The translations under genes were made by a program, and so were the position numbers. The notes under the pieces are model-generated. The model was not told the origin of the DNA, ran no database searches, and saw only the letters and a program-made list of their open reading frames with translations. From Nipponacmea schrenckii (Eukaryota > Mollusca > Gastropoda > Lottiidae), in the NCBI GenBank assembly GCA_030562195.1, contig JAUJPP010000011.1, forward strand, positions 3,782,001 to 3,846,000: a DNA stretch of 64,000 nucleotides. Direction: 5' to 3'. Shown in pieces: positions 34,801 through 44,500 of the stretch (positions within the stretch are counted from its first letter, which is position 1; each line of letters opens with the position of its first letter).

Positions 34801-36250
34801 CCAAGGTAATTATTGTGTATTTACAGAATGACGTACAGAAGATGAATACAGTAGAATATCAGAAGAATGTAAAATGGTTAGTTTCGTTAGTTCAGCTGAT
34901 AGAGGAATCTCAGGTTAGATAATTCATTTTAGACGTTACAGCTTACAGCTCCCTCTACTGGTCTCGAAATAACACGATTATTTAATTAAACCAGTTGTAA
35001 AATTTCTATATTGACCAGTGACATGGTTCGCTGAATTGATTTTAGTCGCAATATAGTATTTAGATGAATATATCATTTGACAAACTTACCAGTAAAAATT
35101 GATCCACAAGTATGAATTATTGAAATAAATCTTCTGAAGTTAGCCCAAAATTACATTCAAGTTTAGAATTAGCAGAAATCAACTTACAGTAATACTGCAT
35201 CTTAGAATAGACGTAAATATAAGTTCTCAAGAATGGTCAATATGAGTATATATTCATCAAGAATGGTCAATATGAGTATATATTCATCAAGAATGGTCAA
35301 TATGAGTATATATTCATCAAGAATGGTCAATATGAGTTTTTTATATTCATCAAGAATGGTCAATATGAGTATATATTCATCAAGAATGGTCAATATGAGT
35401 ATATATTCATCAAGAATGGTCAATATGAGTATATATTCATCAGTGAACTTACCTGGTGTCATAAAGTAACAGAATCCCTGTAAAATCTGTAAAACTCACA
35501 AAACTAAGTAATTATTGAAAAACACTTAATCAATTTATTGTCCAACTCTATGTTCCATCTAAGATACAGTTTTCTTTTTAATTTTACCTCAAAATTATTA
35601 TCATGTAAAAAATATAAAATGTTTTTATTCCAGCATCAATCTAGTTTAGAATCAGCTGAGTTGATAGAAATATGGTTGGAAGAACGAGATGAGATCAGGT
35701 AAGAGATACCTTGTTGCCATGGAATAAAACAACAAGATTTCCCCCTGTCAGTGATGCAAGACTGACATGGAAGAAGCATCTTGTTGTTCAGATAGGAAAA
35801 TAAACCGAGGCCCTGTGTACTACAGACTGTGCATGTTAAAGATCCCTTGACAGTTGGAAATCTTAAATAAATAAGTACGCTTATGCTGAGGTCGAGGCAA
35901 AATTTACTTTATAGCACACTGCATGGTATTGCCCGTCTTCATTAGCCCATTAGATGCAAAAGAGTAAGACTTAAAACGTTTATTTCATTTTCTAGCCTCC
36001 TTTCTTCCGCCATAATAACGTATATCATCAAGTGATATTTGTTTATTGTAGATATAAACTTAAAGCCATGTTTAACCCTAGATTTGGAAGTTTATTCCGA
36101 ACTCACAACAACCCAACGTATTTTTCGCGACGTCTGGGCCGGTTTGCCGATATTTATATGTCTAGTCTTATAAATCTTTTACATTATAACGTAGATCATA
36201 CCTTTTATCCACGACGTAGTGTTCTACCTCATGAACCTAATCCATTCTAA
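22835..36250 (+). CDS. NT5DC2/NT5DC3: 5'-nucleotidase domain-containing protein (NT5DC2/3 type, HAD superfamily)
   Basis: Fourteen exons: 22835-22976, 24589-24771 (corrupted; intact version 17286-17461), 25619-25693, 26035-26090, 26510-26669, 27264-27320, 28043-28103, 29572-29674, 33306-33407, 33835-34006, 34366-34419, 34827-34913, 35634-35698, 36052-36250. Using the left-copy exon 2 (176 nt), coding length is 1509 nt and every junction phase agrees: 502 residues, against roughly 520-550 for the vertebrate proteins. The N-terminus is basic and lacks acidic residues at first ([12 protein letters not shown]), so it may be a mitochondrial presequence. HAD motifs are complete: motif I FDYDYT (Asp77, Asp79), motif II LFLITNS (Thr270), motif III Lys302 in ARKPKFF, motif IV GDHVYSD (Asp361, Asp366). 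Family hallmarks include [25 protein letters not shown] and NPTYFSRRL. The family belongs with cytosolic 5'-nucleotidase-like phosphatases; the substrate is poorly known. Whether it is the DC2 or DC3 orthologue cannot be decided here. Confidence 0.93.
23271..23448. repeat. 86 bp repeat, two copies only (right-copy allele)
   Basis: Two units of the array that has about 18 copies at 15526-17098. They differ slightly ('catggggcaatacattgg' for 'catagagacaaacatag'), which suggests a distinct allele rather than a simple collapse. It is followed at once by an A run and inserted sequence. Confidence 0.85.
23449..24105. mobile_element. Insertion present only in the right copy (possible retroelement 3' fragment)
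   Basis: About 650 bp beginning with a run of A's, with no counterpart in the left copy, where the 86 bp array passes directly to the 44 bp array. It has poly-A and poly-T stretches and no long open frame; a 65-codon frame at 23761-23958 is unconvincing. The A-rich start and presence/absence pattern suggest a retroposon fragment, but no family could be named. Confidence 0.45.
24111..24530. repeat. 44 bp repeat array upstream of NT5DC exon 2, right copy, irregular
   Basis: About ten irregular units of 'cctgacttgacccccactgt' and 'cctgactcaatgcccactca'. Many have single-base deletions or odd joins ('cctgactaatgccctcactg'). The irregularity continues into the neighbouring exon up to 24771 and then stops abruptly, which points to bad consensus rather than evolution. 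Confidence 0.8.
24589..24771 (+). pseudogene. NT5DC2/NT5DC3: NT5DC exon 2, right copy, corrupted
   Basis: The acceptor 'tttttcag' of the left copy reads 'attgctcaaag' here. The body is net seven bases longer than the 176 nt intact exon, with indels near 'cactggagcctacaggacc' and 'gaaaaactctggggtct' that destroy the frame after HAD motif I. The donor 'ttcaag|gtacag' is preserved. Sequence from 24772 onward is again almost identical to the left copy. The exon can only be read from 17286-17461. Confidence 0.8.
26955..27125 (+). mobile_element. SINE-like element, copy 3, with satellite-type tail, in NT5DC intron 5
   Basis: Blocks in order: 'ccccgtgtgctacag', 'gttaaagatcccttgacaat', 'gagtaggcaaatgctgct', 'cctggcaaaatttccctgat', 'tgcacactgcatgg', 'cgtctttattagtctataag' and 'gtgcagaagagtagga'. 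The last two blocks and 'cattcatttca' are one unit of the 49 bp satellite. It lies 140 bp upstream of exon 6. Confidence 0.7.
27335..27870. repeat. 49 bp minisatellite, about 11 copies, in NT5DC intron 6
   Basis: The unit reads 'cattcatttcattagtccat' then 'aaggtacagaagagtaggat' then 'gtaaaactc'. It is the reverse complement of the array at 4481-5685. It starts just 15 bp after the exon 6 donor (27320), and its first sequence 'gtcttcattagcccattaag' is the SINE-like tail. Confidence 0.93.
28099..28779. repeat. 22 bp minisatellite, about 31 copies, whose first unit is the exon 7 splice donor
   Basis: The unit contains 'aataggttagtacaaatag' then 'ttc'. NT5DC exon 7 ends '...caaatag|gttagtacaaatagttc', so the real donor is the first repeat and every later unit recreates an 'aatag|gttagt' donor-like site. 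One unit is shorter (28195-28212). A donor shifted by any number of units would add 'gttag', which puts a TAG stop in frame at once. Confidence 0.95.
28857..29150. mobile_element. MITE-like element with 14 bp terminal inverted repeats
   Basis: 'attgtaccacaaat' at 28857-28870 pairs perfectly with 'atttgtggtacaat' at 29137-29150. The interior is non-coding and distinct from the surrounding arrays. No clear target duplication is seen, so the transposon class is not assigned. It lies in NT5DC intron 7. Confidence 0.55.
29154..29322. repeat. Long near-perfect palindrome, 53 bp arms
   Basis: The arms 29163-29215 and 29261-29313 are perfect reverse complements, with further pairing outward through 'gataaacga' and 'tgtttatc' and inward between 'cattaga' and 'tctaatg'. 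The 45 bp centre includes 'gaccgcaagcggtc', itself a small hairpin. It lies in NT5DC intron 7, between the MITE at 28857 and exon 8. It is either a foldback transposon or an intronic hairpin. Confidence 0.88.
29717..32788. repeat. 41 bp minisatellite, about 75 copies, in NT5DC intron 8
   Basis: The unit contains 'gagatttataactaacaata' then 'atcacacagaaaatatactg' plus one base. It begins some 40 bp after the exon 8 donor and fills most of the intron. Diagnostic variants (ctaac/ctaat/ctcat; gagag/gagtg; tactg/tattg) occur in a repeated order: the pattern starting at about 30176 reappears at about 30991, an offset of about 815 bp or 20 units. This is a higher-order duplication. Confidence 0.95.
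32800..33300. other. Remainder of NT5DC intron 8, dispersed-repeat-like
   Basis: No exon until 33306. The phrases 'aatttggtgtgaacatttat', 'attgatgaga' and 'gagttattgcccttg', and the similar 'tttgatgtgatcatttttat' earlier, form two diverged copies of one repeat. Related wording is found in TRAPPC1 intron 1 (60480-60960). This is probably a common dispersed family in the genome. Confidence 0.5.
34318..34355. repeat. Single unit of the 49 bp satellite/SINE tail abutting the exon 11 acceptor
   Basis: 'aaggtgcagaagagaaggat' then 'gtcaaactccatt' matches the 49 bp unit. It ends about 10 bases before the 'aattttcag' acceptor of NT5DC exon 11 (34366), so repeat-derived sequence lies within the 3' splice-site region. 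A similar lone tail is at 33684-33722. Confidence 0.7.
35180..35590. mobile_element. Foldback MITE with a minisatellite grown inside its arm (NT5DC intron 12)
   Basis: The left arm runs from 'agttctcaagaatggtcaat' to 'gtgaacttacctggtgtcat' and 'aaaactcacaaaactaagta', matching the complete element at 37565-37890. Within the arm, a 30 bp segment is repeated in tandem (see 35226-35443). The right arm is only partly preserved. Confidence 0.7.
35226..35443. repeat. 30 bp minisatellite, about 7 copies, inside a MITE arm
   Basis: The unit contains 'aatggtcaatatgagtatat' then 'attcatcaag'; one unit has three extra bases. As 30 is a multiple of three, both strands stay open over the array (78 and 86 codons), which is not evidence of coding. 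The single-copy equivalent is at 37605-37640. Confidence 0.93.
35738..35985 (+). mobile_element. SINE-like element, copy 4, nearly full length, in NT5DC intron 13
   Basis: Contains all blocks: 'cccctgtcagtgatgcaaga', 'ctgacatggaaga', 'gataggaaaataaaccgagg', 'ccctgtgtactacag', 'gttaaagatcccttgacagt', 'acgcttatgctgaggtcgag', 'gcacactgcatggtattgcc' and 'cgtcttcattagcccattag', then the satellite-like tail. This copy links the element body at 8440 to the tail that forms the 49 bp arrays. Confidence 0.75.
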
Positions 36251-36325
36251 ACCAATCAAAATACTCTATTTATACCATGTGATACCTGTCAACCAATCAG
36301 GTTGTGCTACTGTGTATATATGACA

Positions 36326-36331
36326 AATAAA
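36326..36331 (+). promoter_or_regulatory. Polyadenylation signal AATAAA of NT5DC
   Basis: AATAAA 76 bp after the stop codon at 36248-36250, followed by 'tcattatcc'. It is the first canonical signal downstream of the stop, so the 3' UTR is short. Confidence 0.6.
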
Positions 36332-36387
36332 TCATTATCCATTTTAATTGGATTGTGCTGGAAATGTTAAACTGTATATTTTGGAAG

Positions 36388-37030
36388 TGTGAAATGTTTC
36401 AACAATTTACATTGTCATCATCAGTTTATATAGTATACTACTCCTGAGTTTTATTGTACACAATGTTTCTACAATTTACATTGTCATCATCAGTTTATAT
36501 AGTATACTACTTCTGAGTTTTATTGTACACAATGTTTCAACAAGTTACATTGTCATTATCAGTTTATATAGTATACTACTCCTGAGTTTTATTGTACACA
36601 ATGTTTCAACAATTTACATTGTCATCATCAGTTTATATAGTATACTACTCCTGAGTTTTATTGTACACAATGTTTCTACAATTTACATTGTCATTATCAG
36701 TTTATATAGTATACTACTCCTGAGTTTTATTATACACAATGTTTCAACAATTTACATTGTCATCATCAGTTTATATAGTATACTACTCCTGAGTTTTATT
36801 GTACACAATGTTTCAACAATTTACATTGTCATCATCAGTTTATATAGTATACTACTTCTGAGTTTTATTTTACACAATGTTTCTACAATTTACATTGTCA
36901 TCATCAGTTTATATAGTATACTACTCCTGAGTTTTATTATACACAATGTTTCAACAATTTACATTGTCATCATCAGTTTATATAGTATAGTAATCCTAGG
37001 TTTTATTGTACACAACGTTTCAACAATCTA
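36388..37030. repeat. 69 bp minisatellite, about 9 copies, downstream of NT5DC
   Basis: The unit contains 'acaatgtttcaacaatttac' then 'attgtcatcatcagtttata' then 'tagtatactactcctgagtt' then 'ttattgtac'. The last unit is interrupted at 'cattg' by the element at 37036-37286 and resumes after it. Confidence 0.93.
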
Positions 37031-37035
37031 CATTG

Positions 37036-37286
37036 AGTGAGGTTAAATCTCGTGTTAGTGTTCCATGTTAGTGTTAACACCATCACATAACACGATATGT
37101 GAACTCATTCTTCATGTTAATATACAGTGTACTCTGAGTAATCCAACACTCTCGCTAATCCGACATTATTTTAGCGGTCCAGATATATGTTGGATTATCC
37201 AGATTACTCAGAGTACACTGTATTATAACACCAAATTAATTGCAGAACACTTAACACGTAACACTAACACGAGATTTGACCTCACC
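37036..37286. mobile_element. Inverted-repeat element inserted in the 69 bp array, with a second element nested inside
   Basis: Outer arms: 26 bp at 37037-37062 and 37260-37285 pair with one mismatch ('gtgaggttaaatctcgtgtt' against 'aacacgagatttgacctcac'). The direct repeat 'cattg' flanks it (37031-37035 and 37287-37291), and removing the element and one 'cattg' rebuilds a normal 69 bp unit. Inside, 'cagtgtactctgagtaatcc' near 37123 pairs with its inverse ending at 37221, flanked by TA, which resembles short pogo/Tigger-type MITE ends. This is two insertions, one nested in the other. Confidence 0.78.
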
Positions 37287-37564
37287 CATTGTCATCACCA
37301 GATATCACTTATAGATTATTATTGTGAGTTAGACATAAAAGTGTGTAGAATATTATATATCGATCTAACTAATTAATTTAAATCTATTTTTAGTTATTGA
37401 TAGCGTCAGGTCTCAAATACAGATATAGAAGTATTATTTATTGTAAATATTCATTTTGATGTTGCCAAAGATTGTTTTTAATTGTCAATATGATTTGTAT
37501 ATAAATATTTTATTTAATCCTGTTTTTACTCAATTCTACTGAGTTTGAAACAGGACACTTTATT

Positions 37565-37890
37565 AAAGTGATACTACGTCTTATAATGAACATAAAAGTT
37601 CTCAAGAATGGTCAATATGAGTATATATTCATCAGTGAACTTACCTGGTGTTATAAAGTAACTGAATCCTTTTAAAATAGGGAAAACTCACAAAACTAAG
37701 TAATAATTGAAAATCAATGTATTTTTATGGATAATTACTAAGTGTTTGGGGATTTATCAGATTATATAAGGATTCTGTTATGTTATTTATGGCAGCAGGT
37801 ATATCTACTGATAAATATATACTCTTATTGGCCAAGTTTAAAATTTTAAAATATTATGTTCCACTAAGACTTAGTTTCACTTTTATACCA
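37565..37890. mobile_element. Complete foldback MITE, about 300 bp imperfect palindrome
   Basis: Almost the whole element is one long imperfect inverted repeat. 'ttaaagtgatactacgtc' pairs with 'gacttagtttcacttt'. 'gtcaatatgagtatatattc' pairs with 'aaatatatactcttattggc'. 'cttacctggtgttat' pairs with 'ataacat..ggtata'-type sequence in the other arm. 'aaaactaagtaat' pairs with 'attactaagtgtt'. The centre is near 37720. Partial copies are at 19485, 35180, 38905 and 51140. The outer TTAA-AG ends are like those of the element at 50797. Confidence 0.78.
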
Positions 37891-38363
37891 AAATAATCAT
37901 ATAACTTGTTGAATGTAAATAACACAGGCATTATCATTATACGTTTAAACACTGGGGTTTTATTCTCCAAATATGAACACAAGATAATTTAAGTTTTCCC
38001 AGTCATTGGGTTAGATCTGGTGATTTGGGTTTTAAAAATGAAAAGCTGTTGTTATGAAAAGAAAATCGATAGATTTGAGTATTGGGAGACAGCATGCTTA
38101 AGTGGTAAAAACCAGACGAAATTGGTAGATTACACATGTATGTCTAAATGATGAGGAAGAGACTGAAATTTAAAATTGTTTTTTTTTTTGGGCTGTTAAA
38201 TCTGTCCCCCAGCCAGTTTCTAAGGTGATGACACATCCCTTCATCCAGTTTGGGAACTGGGTGTAGTCAGGGTGGTCAGGCGATATATTTTTAGCTTAGC
38301 TTGAAAAACAGTAGTAAGAGCTACTGACTGTATTATTTATAATTATCTACTGCCCTACTCAAC

Positions 38364-38549
38364 TACTGTAAGGCTAGAAATTAATGAGCGGTCTCCATTT
38401 AAATACTTAACTCTCCATTTAAATACTTAACTCCATATAATTCACTTGGGAATATGTATTTAAAAATGCAGATAGAAATTAATGCGATCGCGGATAGGTC
38501 GATTTAACGCATTAATTTCTATCTCGCAATAATTTGTAGCCTTACAGTA
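38364..38549. mobile_element. TA-flanked MITE with nested hairpin
   Basis: 'tactgtaaggcta' at 38364-38376 pairs with 'tagccttacagta' at 38537-38549; TA ends fit a Tc1/mariner-type target. Inside, 'gatagaaattaatgcg' pairs with 'cgcattaatttctatc' around 38472-38514. No coding content. Confidence 0.7.
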
Positions 38550-39065
38550 TACTGTGTTCTATTTTATTGTATTTTGTAAATATTATATCTATTTAATTCT
38601 AGATTGTTAAAAGTTTTGTTTATGTTTTACTAAGTTTAAATTCTATATAGAGCTGTTTAAAATATTTTACTTCTGTCTTCTTATTTCTGTGTGTTATATG
38701 AATTTTACTAATAATTTATAAATGAGTTGAAATTGTTATCAGTGATGTTTTAACAAGAAATGTAATTTTACCACTATCAATTCTTTTTTAATGCTGGTTT
38801 ATTCAAATTCACTTAAATATTATCTAATACAAAACGTTTTACCAACAGACGTAATTAGTTGATTATCAATCTGATTTCTTTTTGAAGTTATACTTCCTTT
38901 TAAACTGGAACATAAAGTCTCAAACTTGGTCAATAAGAGTATATATATATATATTCATCAAATAAAATCATTAGAAATTATGTTTATATTTAGTGTCACA
39001 ATGTCACATTGTAAGTTATAATTAAGATCAAATATATTTCAGATTTTCTCAATGAGAATATAATT

Positions 39066-40150
39066 TAATACAACTGACAGTTACAGTGTCATACAACTGA
39101 CAGTTACAGTGTCATACAACTGACAGTTACAGTGTCATACAACTGACAGTTACAGTGTCATACAACTGACAGTACAGTGTAATACAACTGACAGTTACAG
39201 TGTAATACAACTGACAGTTACAGTGTAATACAACTGACAGTTACAGTGTAATACAACTGACAGTACAGTGTAATACAACTGACAGTACAGTGTAATACAA
39301 CTGACAGTTACAGTGTAATACACTGCAGTTACAGTGTCATACAACTGACAGTTACAGTGTAATACAACTGACAGTTACAGTGTCATACAACTGACAGTTA
39401 CAGTGTAATACAACTGACAGTTACAGTGTAATACAACTGACAGTTACAGTGTCATACAACTGACAGTTACAGTGTAATACAACTGACAGTTACAGTGTAA
39501 TACAACTGACAGTTACAGTGTAATACAACTGACAGTTACAGTGTAATACAACTGACAGTTACAGTGTAATACAACTGACAGTTACAGTGTAATACAACTG
39601 ACAGTTACAGTGTAATACAACTGACAGTTACAGTGTAATACAACTGACAGTTACAGTGTATACAACTGACAGTTACAGTGTAATACAACTGACAGTTACA
39701 GTGTAATACAACTGACAGTTACAGTGTTATACAACTGACAGTTACAGTGTCAAAACAACTGACAGTTACAGTGTAATACAACTGACAGTTACAGTGTCAT
39801 ACAACTGACAGTTACAGTGTCATACAACTGACAGTACAGTGTCATACAACTGACAGTTACAGTGTATACAACTGACAGTTACAGTGTATACAACTGACAG
39901 TTACAGTGTAATACAACTGACAGTTACAGTGTAATACAACTGACAGTAATGTACAGTGTCATACAACTGACAGTTACAGTGTCATACAACTGACAGTTAC
40001 AGTGTCATACAACTGACAGTTACAGTGTAATACAACTGACAGTACAGTGTAATACAATGACGTTTCAGTGTAATACAACTGACAGTCAGTGTATACAACT
40101 GACAGTTACAGTGTATACAACTGACAGTACAGTGTATACAACTGACAGAA
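39066..40150. repeat. 23 bp minisatellite, about 47 copies
   Basis: The unit contains 'acaactgacagttacagtgt' then 'aat' or 'cat'. The array has scattered short deletions ('acagtacagtg', 'gtgtataca') that become denser at the right end. Intergenic between NT5DC and the centrobin 3' end. Confidence 0.95.
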
Positions 40151-40780
40151 TGTTGCTTCATATAAAGTACAATTCTGCATCTTTAAAATCAGTAAATTTC
40201 ACCCAGTGTTTAAGTTTTAAGTTGAAGAACGTTGTTTGTTCAATAAAAAATCTGCTTTCTGAATCAGAAATACCAGGATTAAGTTGTATTAGAAAGAATA
40301 TTTATATAGAGCAAATAAAGGTCTTTTTTAAATCTCGCATTTTGTATTATAAATCATTTGTATATGTCCACAATGTGAGTTAAAATTTTAACCCTATGTA
40401 CCCTTGTGTTGACAAGTTGTGATTAAAGGTGATGTACCTATGTGTTAAGTTTAAGACAAAATTTTTTGCTCAAGAATAACATCTTTACGCCATGTTTCAG
40501 TTAAAACCATGATAAATTTCTTGTAGACATCAAAACTCAATAATAAAATACAATAGATTTAATAGAAAGCAGAATAAATAAATAAAATAACAATAAAAAT
40601 ATTCCAGTTGTTATTTTCAGCACCATTCTCTTGTATAATCTTCACAATAATAATACTATTAATCTCTACAACTCATTTTATTTTACATTTCTTTATACCT
40701 TCATAAGTTTATTTCAAAGCTATGTAGGGAATACTGAAACTATGTAAGGTTCTTATATATATACAAAAAATGACATAGTA
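40151..40780. other. Intergenic, no gene seen
   Basis: AT-rich sequence. The open frame at 40057-40383 begins inside the 23 bp array and carries on into unique sequence; its product has no recognisable features and no splice sites frame it. I see nothing else. Confidence 0.4.
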
Positions 40781-41412
40781 ACCAATTTATATATTACATT
40801 ACATAGCAACCGATGTATATATTAATTTACATAGCAACCTATACACATTACATAGCAACCAATGTATATATTAATTTACATAGCAACCTACAATTACATA
40901 GCAACCAATGTAATATCATTACATTACAAAAAGCAACCAATGTATACATTAATTTACATAGCAACCTATACACATTACATAGCAACCAATGTATATATCA
41001 ATTTACATAGCAACCTATACACATTACATAGCAACCAATGTATATATTAATTTACATAGCAACCAATGTATATATCAAATTACATAGCAACCTATACACA
41101 TTACATAGCAACCAATGTATATATCAATTTACATAGCAACCTATACACATTACATAGCAACCAATGTATATATCAAATTACATAGCAACCAATATCACAT
41201 TACATAGCAACCAATGTATATATCAATTTACATAGCAACCAAGGTATATATCAATTTACATAGCAACCTATACACATTACATAGCAACCAATGTACATAT
41301 TAATTCACATAGCAACCAATGTATATAACAAATTACATAGTAACCTATACACATTACATAGCAACCAATGTATAAATTAATTTACATAGCAACCAATGTA
41401 CATATCAAATTA
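40781..41412. repeat. Irregular 21/28 bp repeat, composite unit about 49 bp
   Basis: Repeated 'acatagcaaccaatgtatat' then 'atcaatt', alternating with 'acatagcaacctatacacat' then 't'. It sits just beyond the 3' end of centrobin. Overlapping open frames of 60-65 codons are repeat by-products. Confidence 0.85.
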
Positions 41413-41515
41413 CAAAGCAACTTTTTATCTCTATACAAATCACACATGTTATTATCACACTTGCTTGGATTTCTATCAATCGCTTTTTATAAGTAAAGCC
41501 ATAAAATTTCCACAT

Positions 41516-41521
41516 TTTAAT
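41516..41521 (-). promoter_or_regulatory. Possible variant polyadenylation signal ATTAAA of centrobin
   Basis: ATTAAA on the minus strand, 41 bp after the centrobin stop (41563-41565). No canonical AATAAA lies closer. Confidence 0.3.
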
Positions 41522-41562
41522 TCCAATATTTCATCAACATCCTCAAGCCTTCTCAAGCCCTA

Positions 41563-44500
41563 TTATTTCCAGAATTTGTTTTTCTGAGGTTTAACAGCCA
41601 CTGTTTTTTTATCTGTTTTCTTGGGAGCTTCTGTTTTAACTTCTTGGTGTGTATCCTATAATTACAAAAATTAACGATAAACCTTGAAAAAATTAATAAT
41701 AGGAAGAAAAGGTACTGGGGCCTTATTCTCCAAAACTTAAATAAGGTAGATGTTTAGAAATACAGTAATCTGATTGGAAAATGGAACTAAATTAAAAACC
41801 AATTTTAGTAATTAACCATTCAGATGACTGGAACACTAAAATCGTCTTAAGTTAAGTTTTCAAGAATAAGGTCCCAGATGACTGGAACACTAATATCATC
41901 TTAAGTTAAGTTTTCAAGAATAAGGTCCCAGATGACTGGAACACTAAAATCATCTTAAGTTAAGTTTTCAAGAATAAGGTCCCAGATGACTGGAACACTA
42001 AATCATCTTAAGTTAAGTTTTCAAGAATAAGGTCCCAGATGACTGGAACACTAAAATCATCTTAAGTTAAGTTTTCAAGAATAAGGTCCCAGATGACTGG
42101 AACACTAAAATCATCTTAAGTTAAGTTTTCAAGAATAAGGTCCCAGATGACTGGAACACTAAAATCATCTTAAGTTAAGTTTTCAAGAATAAGGTCCCAG
42201 ATGACTGGAACACTAAAATCATCTTAAGTTAAGTTTTCAAGAATAAGGTCCCAGATGACTGGAACACTAAAATCATCTTAAGTTAAGTTTTCAAGAATAA
42301 GGTCCCAGTGACTGGAACACTAAAATCATCTTAAGTTAAGTTTTCAAGAATAAGGTCCCAGATGACTGGAACACTAAAATCATCTTAAGTTAAGTTTTCA
42401 AGAATAAGGTCCCAGATGACTGGAACACTAAAATCATCTTAAGTTAAGTTTTCAAGAATAAGGTCCCAGATGACTGGAACACTAAAATCATCTTAAGTTA
42501 AGTTTTCAAGAATAAGGTCCCAGATGACTGGAACACTAAAATCATCTTAAGTTAAGTTTTCAAGAATAAGGTCCCAGATGACTGGAACACTAAAATCATC
42601 TTAAGTTAAGTTTTCAAGAATAAGGTCCCAGATGACTGGAACACTAAAATCATCTTAAGTTAAGTTTTCAAGAATAAGGTCCCAGATGACTGGAACACTA
42701 AAATTATCTTAAGGTAAAGTTTTGGATTTTGTTATTTTCTGTATTACAGTTCTTAAAAAAGCAACATTACTGTCAAATAAAGGTCTAGACATTTAGATGG
42801 CTTCAGGGGAATCCCATACTGTTGGCAAGTGTAAGTTGTTGGTTTAATCTGTTATTTCTATGACGTAAAACCATTAGTCAAATAAAGTCAGACCTTTAAT
42901 CTTCAGATTAGTTGGTGTTGTAATTTAATGGACTCTAATTAGATTCAGGTCTGTTATTTCTATGAAGTAAGACAGACGTGATAGTTTCATTCAACTGATT
43001 TAGTCTGGTGTTGTAATTTAATGGACTCTAATAAGGTTCTGGTCTGTTATTTCTATGATGTAAGAAAAACACGATAGTGTCAGATGATCCTTGGAGAAGA
43101 AGATTTAGAATATTAATATAATGATCAACCTACCTTAGTTGCTGAAGAAGATGGTTTCTGTGTGCTAGGTTTTTTAGGTGGATTTGACCTAGGAGAAAGT
43201 TTAGCACTAGGTTTTGATTTCCCACCATTTTGATTTCTGAAAAGAGAAAGATTTTTTATATATTAACTATCTGGATGTATTTAAAGAGATTGTTAAAAGT
43301 TTTTCTACAAACAATTTAGAAACACATATCTTTATTAACAAGGTACATAATGTAATGTTTAAAGGTTCTTGTAAAAGAGTGGATCAAACAGAGCTAACAT
43401 GATAACACTATTTATTAAAATGGCTGCGGCAACACACATGTTTACATGACAATGGAAATAACCACTTCTAATAACAGTAATAGAAACTCTGTTATCGTAC
43501 ATAACACACTTCTTTAATAACAAGGTATATTACACACTTCTATAATAACAAGGTATATTCGTCATCAAGTAAATTGTGTTGAAATGTTATGTACTATGTT
43601 ATTAAAGAAGTGTGTAAATTGTGTTGAAATGTTATGTACTATCTTATTAAAGAAGTGTGTAAATTGTGTTGAAATGTTAGGTACTATCTTATAAAAGAAG
43701 TGTGTAAATTGTGTTGAAATGTTATGTACTATGTTATAAAAGAAGTATGTAAATTGTGTTGAAATGTTATGTACTATCTTATAAAAGAAGTGTGTAAATT
43801 GTGTTGAAATGTTAGGTACTATGTTATTAAAGAAGTGTGTAAATTGTGTTGAAATGTTATGTACTATGTTATTAAAGAAGTGTGTAAATTGTGTTGAAAT
43901 GTTAGGTACTATGTTATTAAAGAAGTGTGTAAATTGTGTTGAAATGTTTATGTACTATGTTATTAAAGAAGTGTGTAAATTGTGTTGAAATGTTATGTAC
44001 TATGTTATTAAAGAAGTGTGTAAATTGTGTTGAAATGTTATGTACTATGTTATTAAAGAAGTGTGTAAATTGTGTTGAAATGTTATGTACTATGTTATTA
44101 AAGAAGTGTGTAAATTGTGTTGAAATGTTATGTACTATGTTATTAAAGAAGTGTGTAAATTGTGTTGAAATGTTATGTACTATGTTATTAAAGAAGTGTG
44201 TAAATTGTGTTGAAATGTTATGTACTATGTTATTAAAGAAGTGTGTAAATTGTGTTGAAATGTTATGTACTATGTTATTAAAGAAGTGTGTAAATTGTGT
44301 TGAAATGTTATGTACTATGTTATTAAAGAAGTGTGTAAATTGTGTTGAAATGTTATGTACTATGTTATTAAAGAAGTGTGTAAATTGTGTTGAAATGTTA
44401 TGTACTATGTTATTAAAGAAGTGTGTAAATTGTGTTGAAATGTTATGTACTATGTTATTAAAGAAGTGTGTAAATTGTGTTGAAATGTTATGTACTATGT

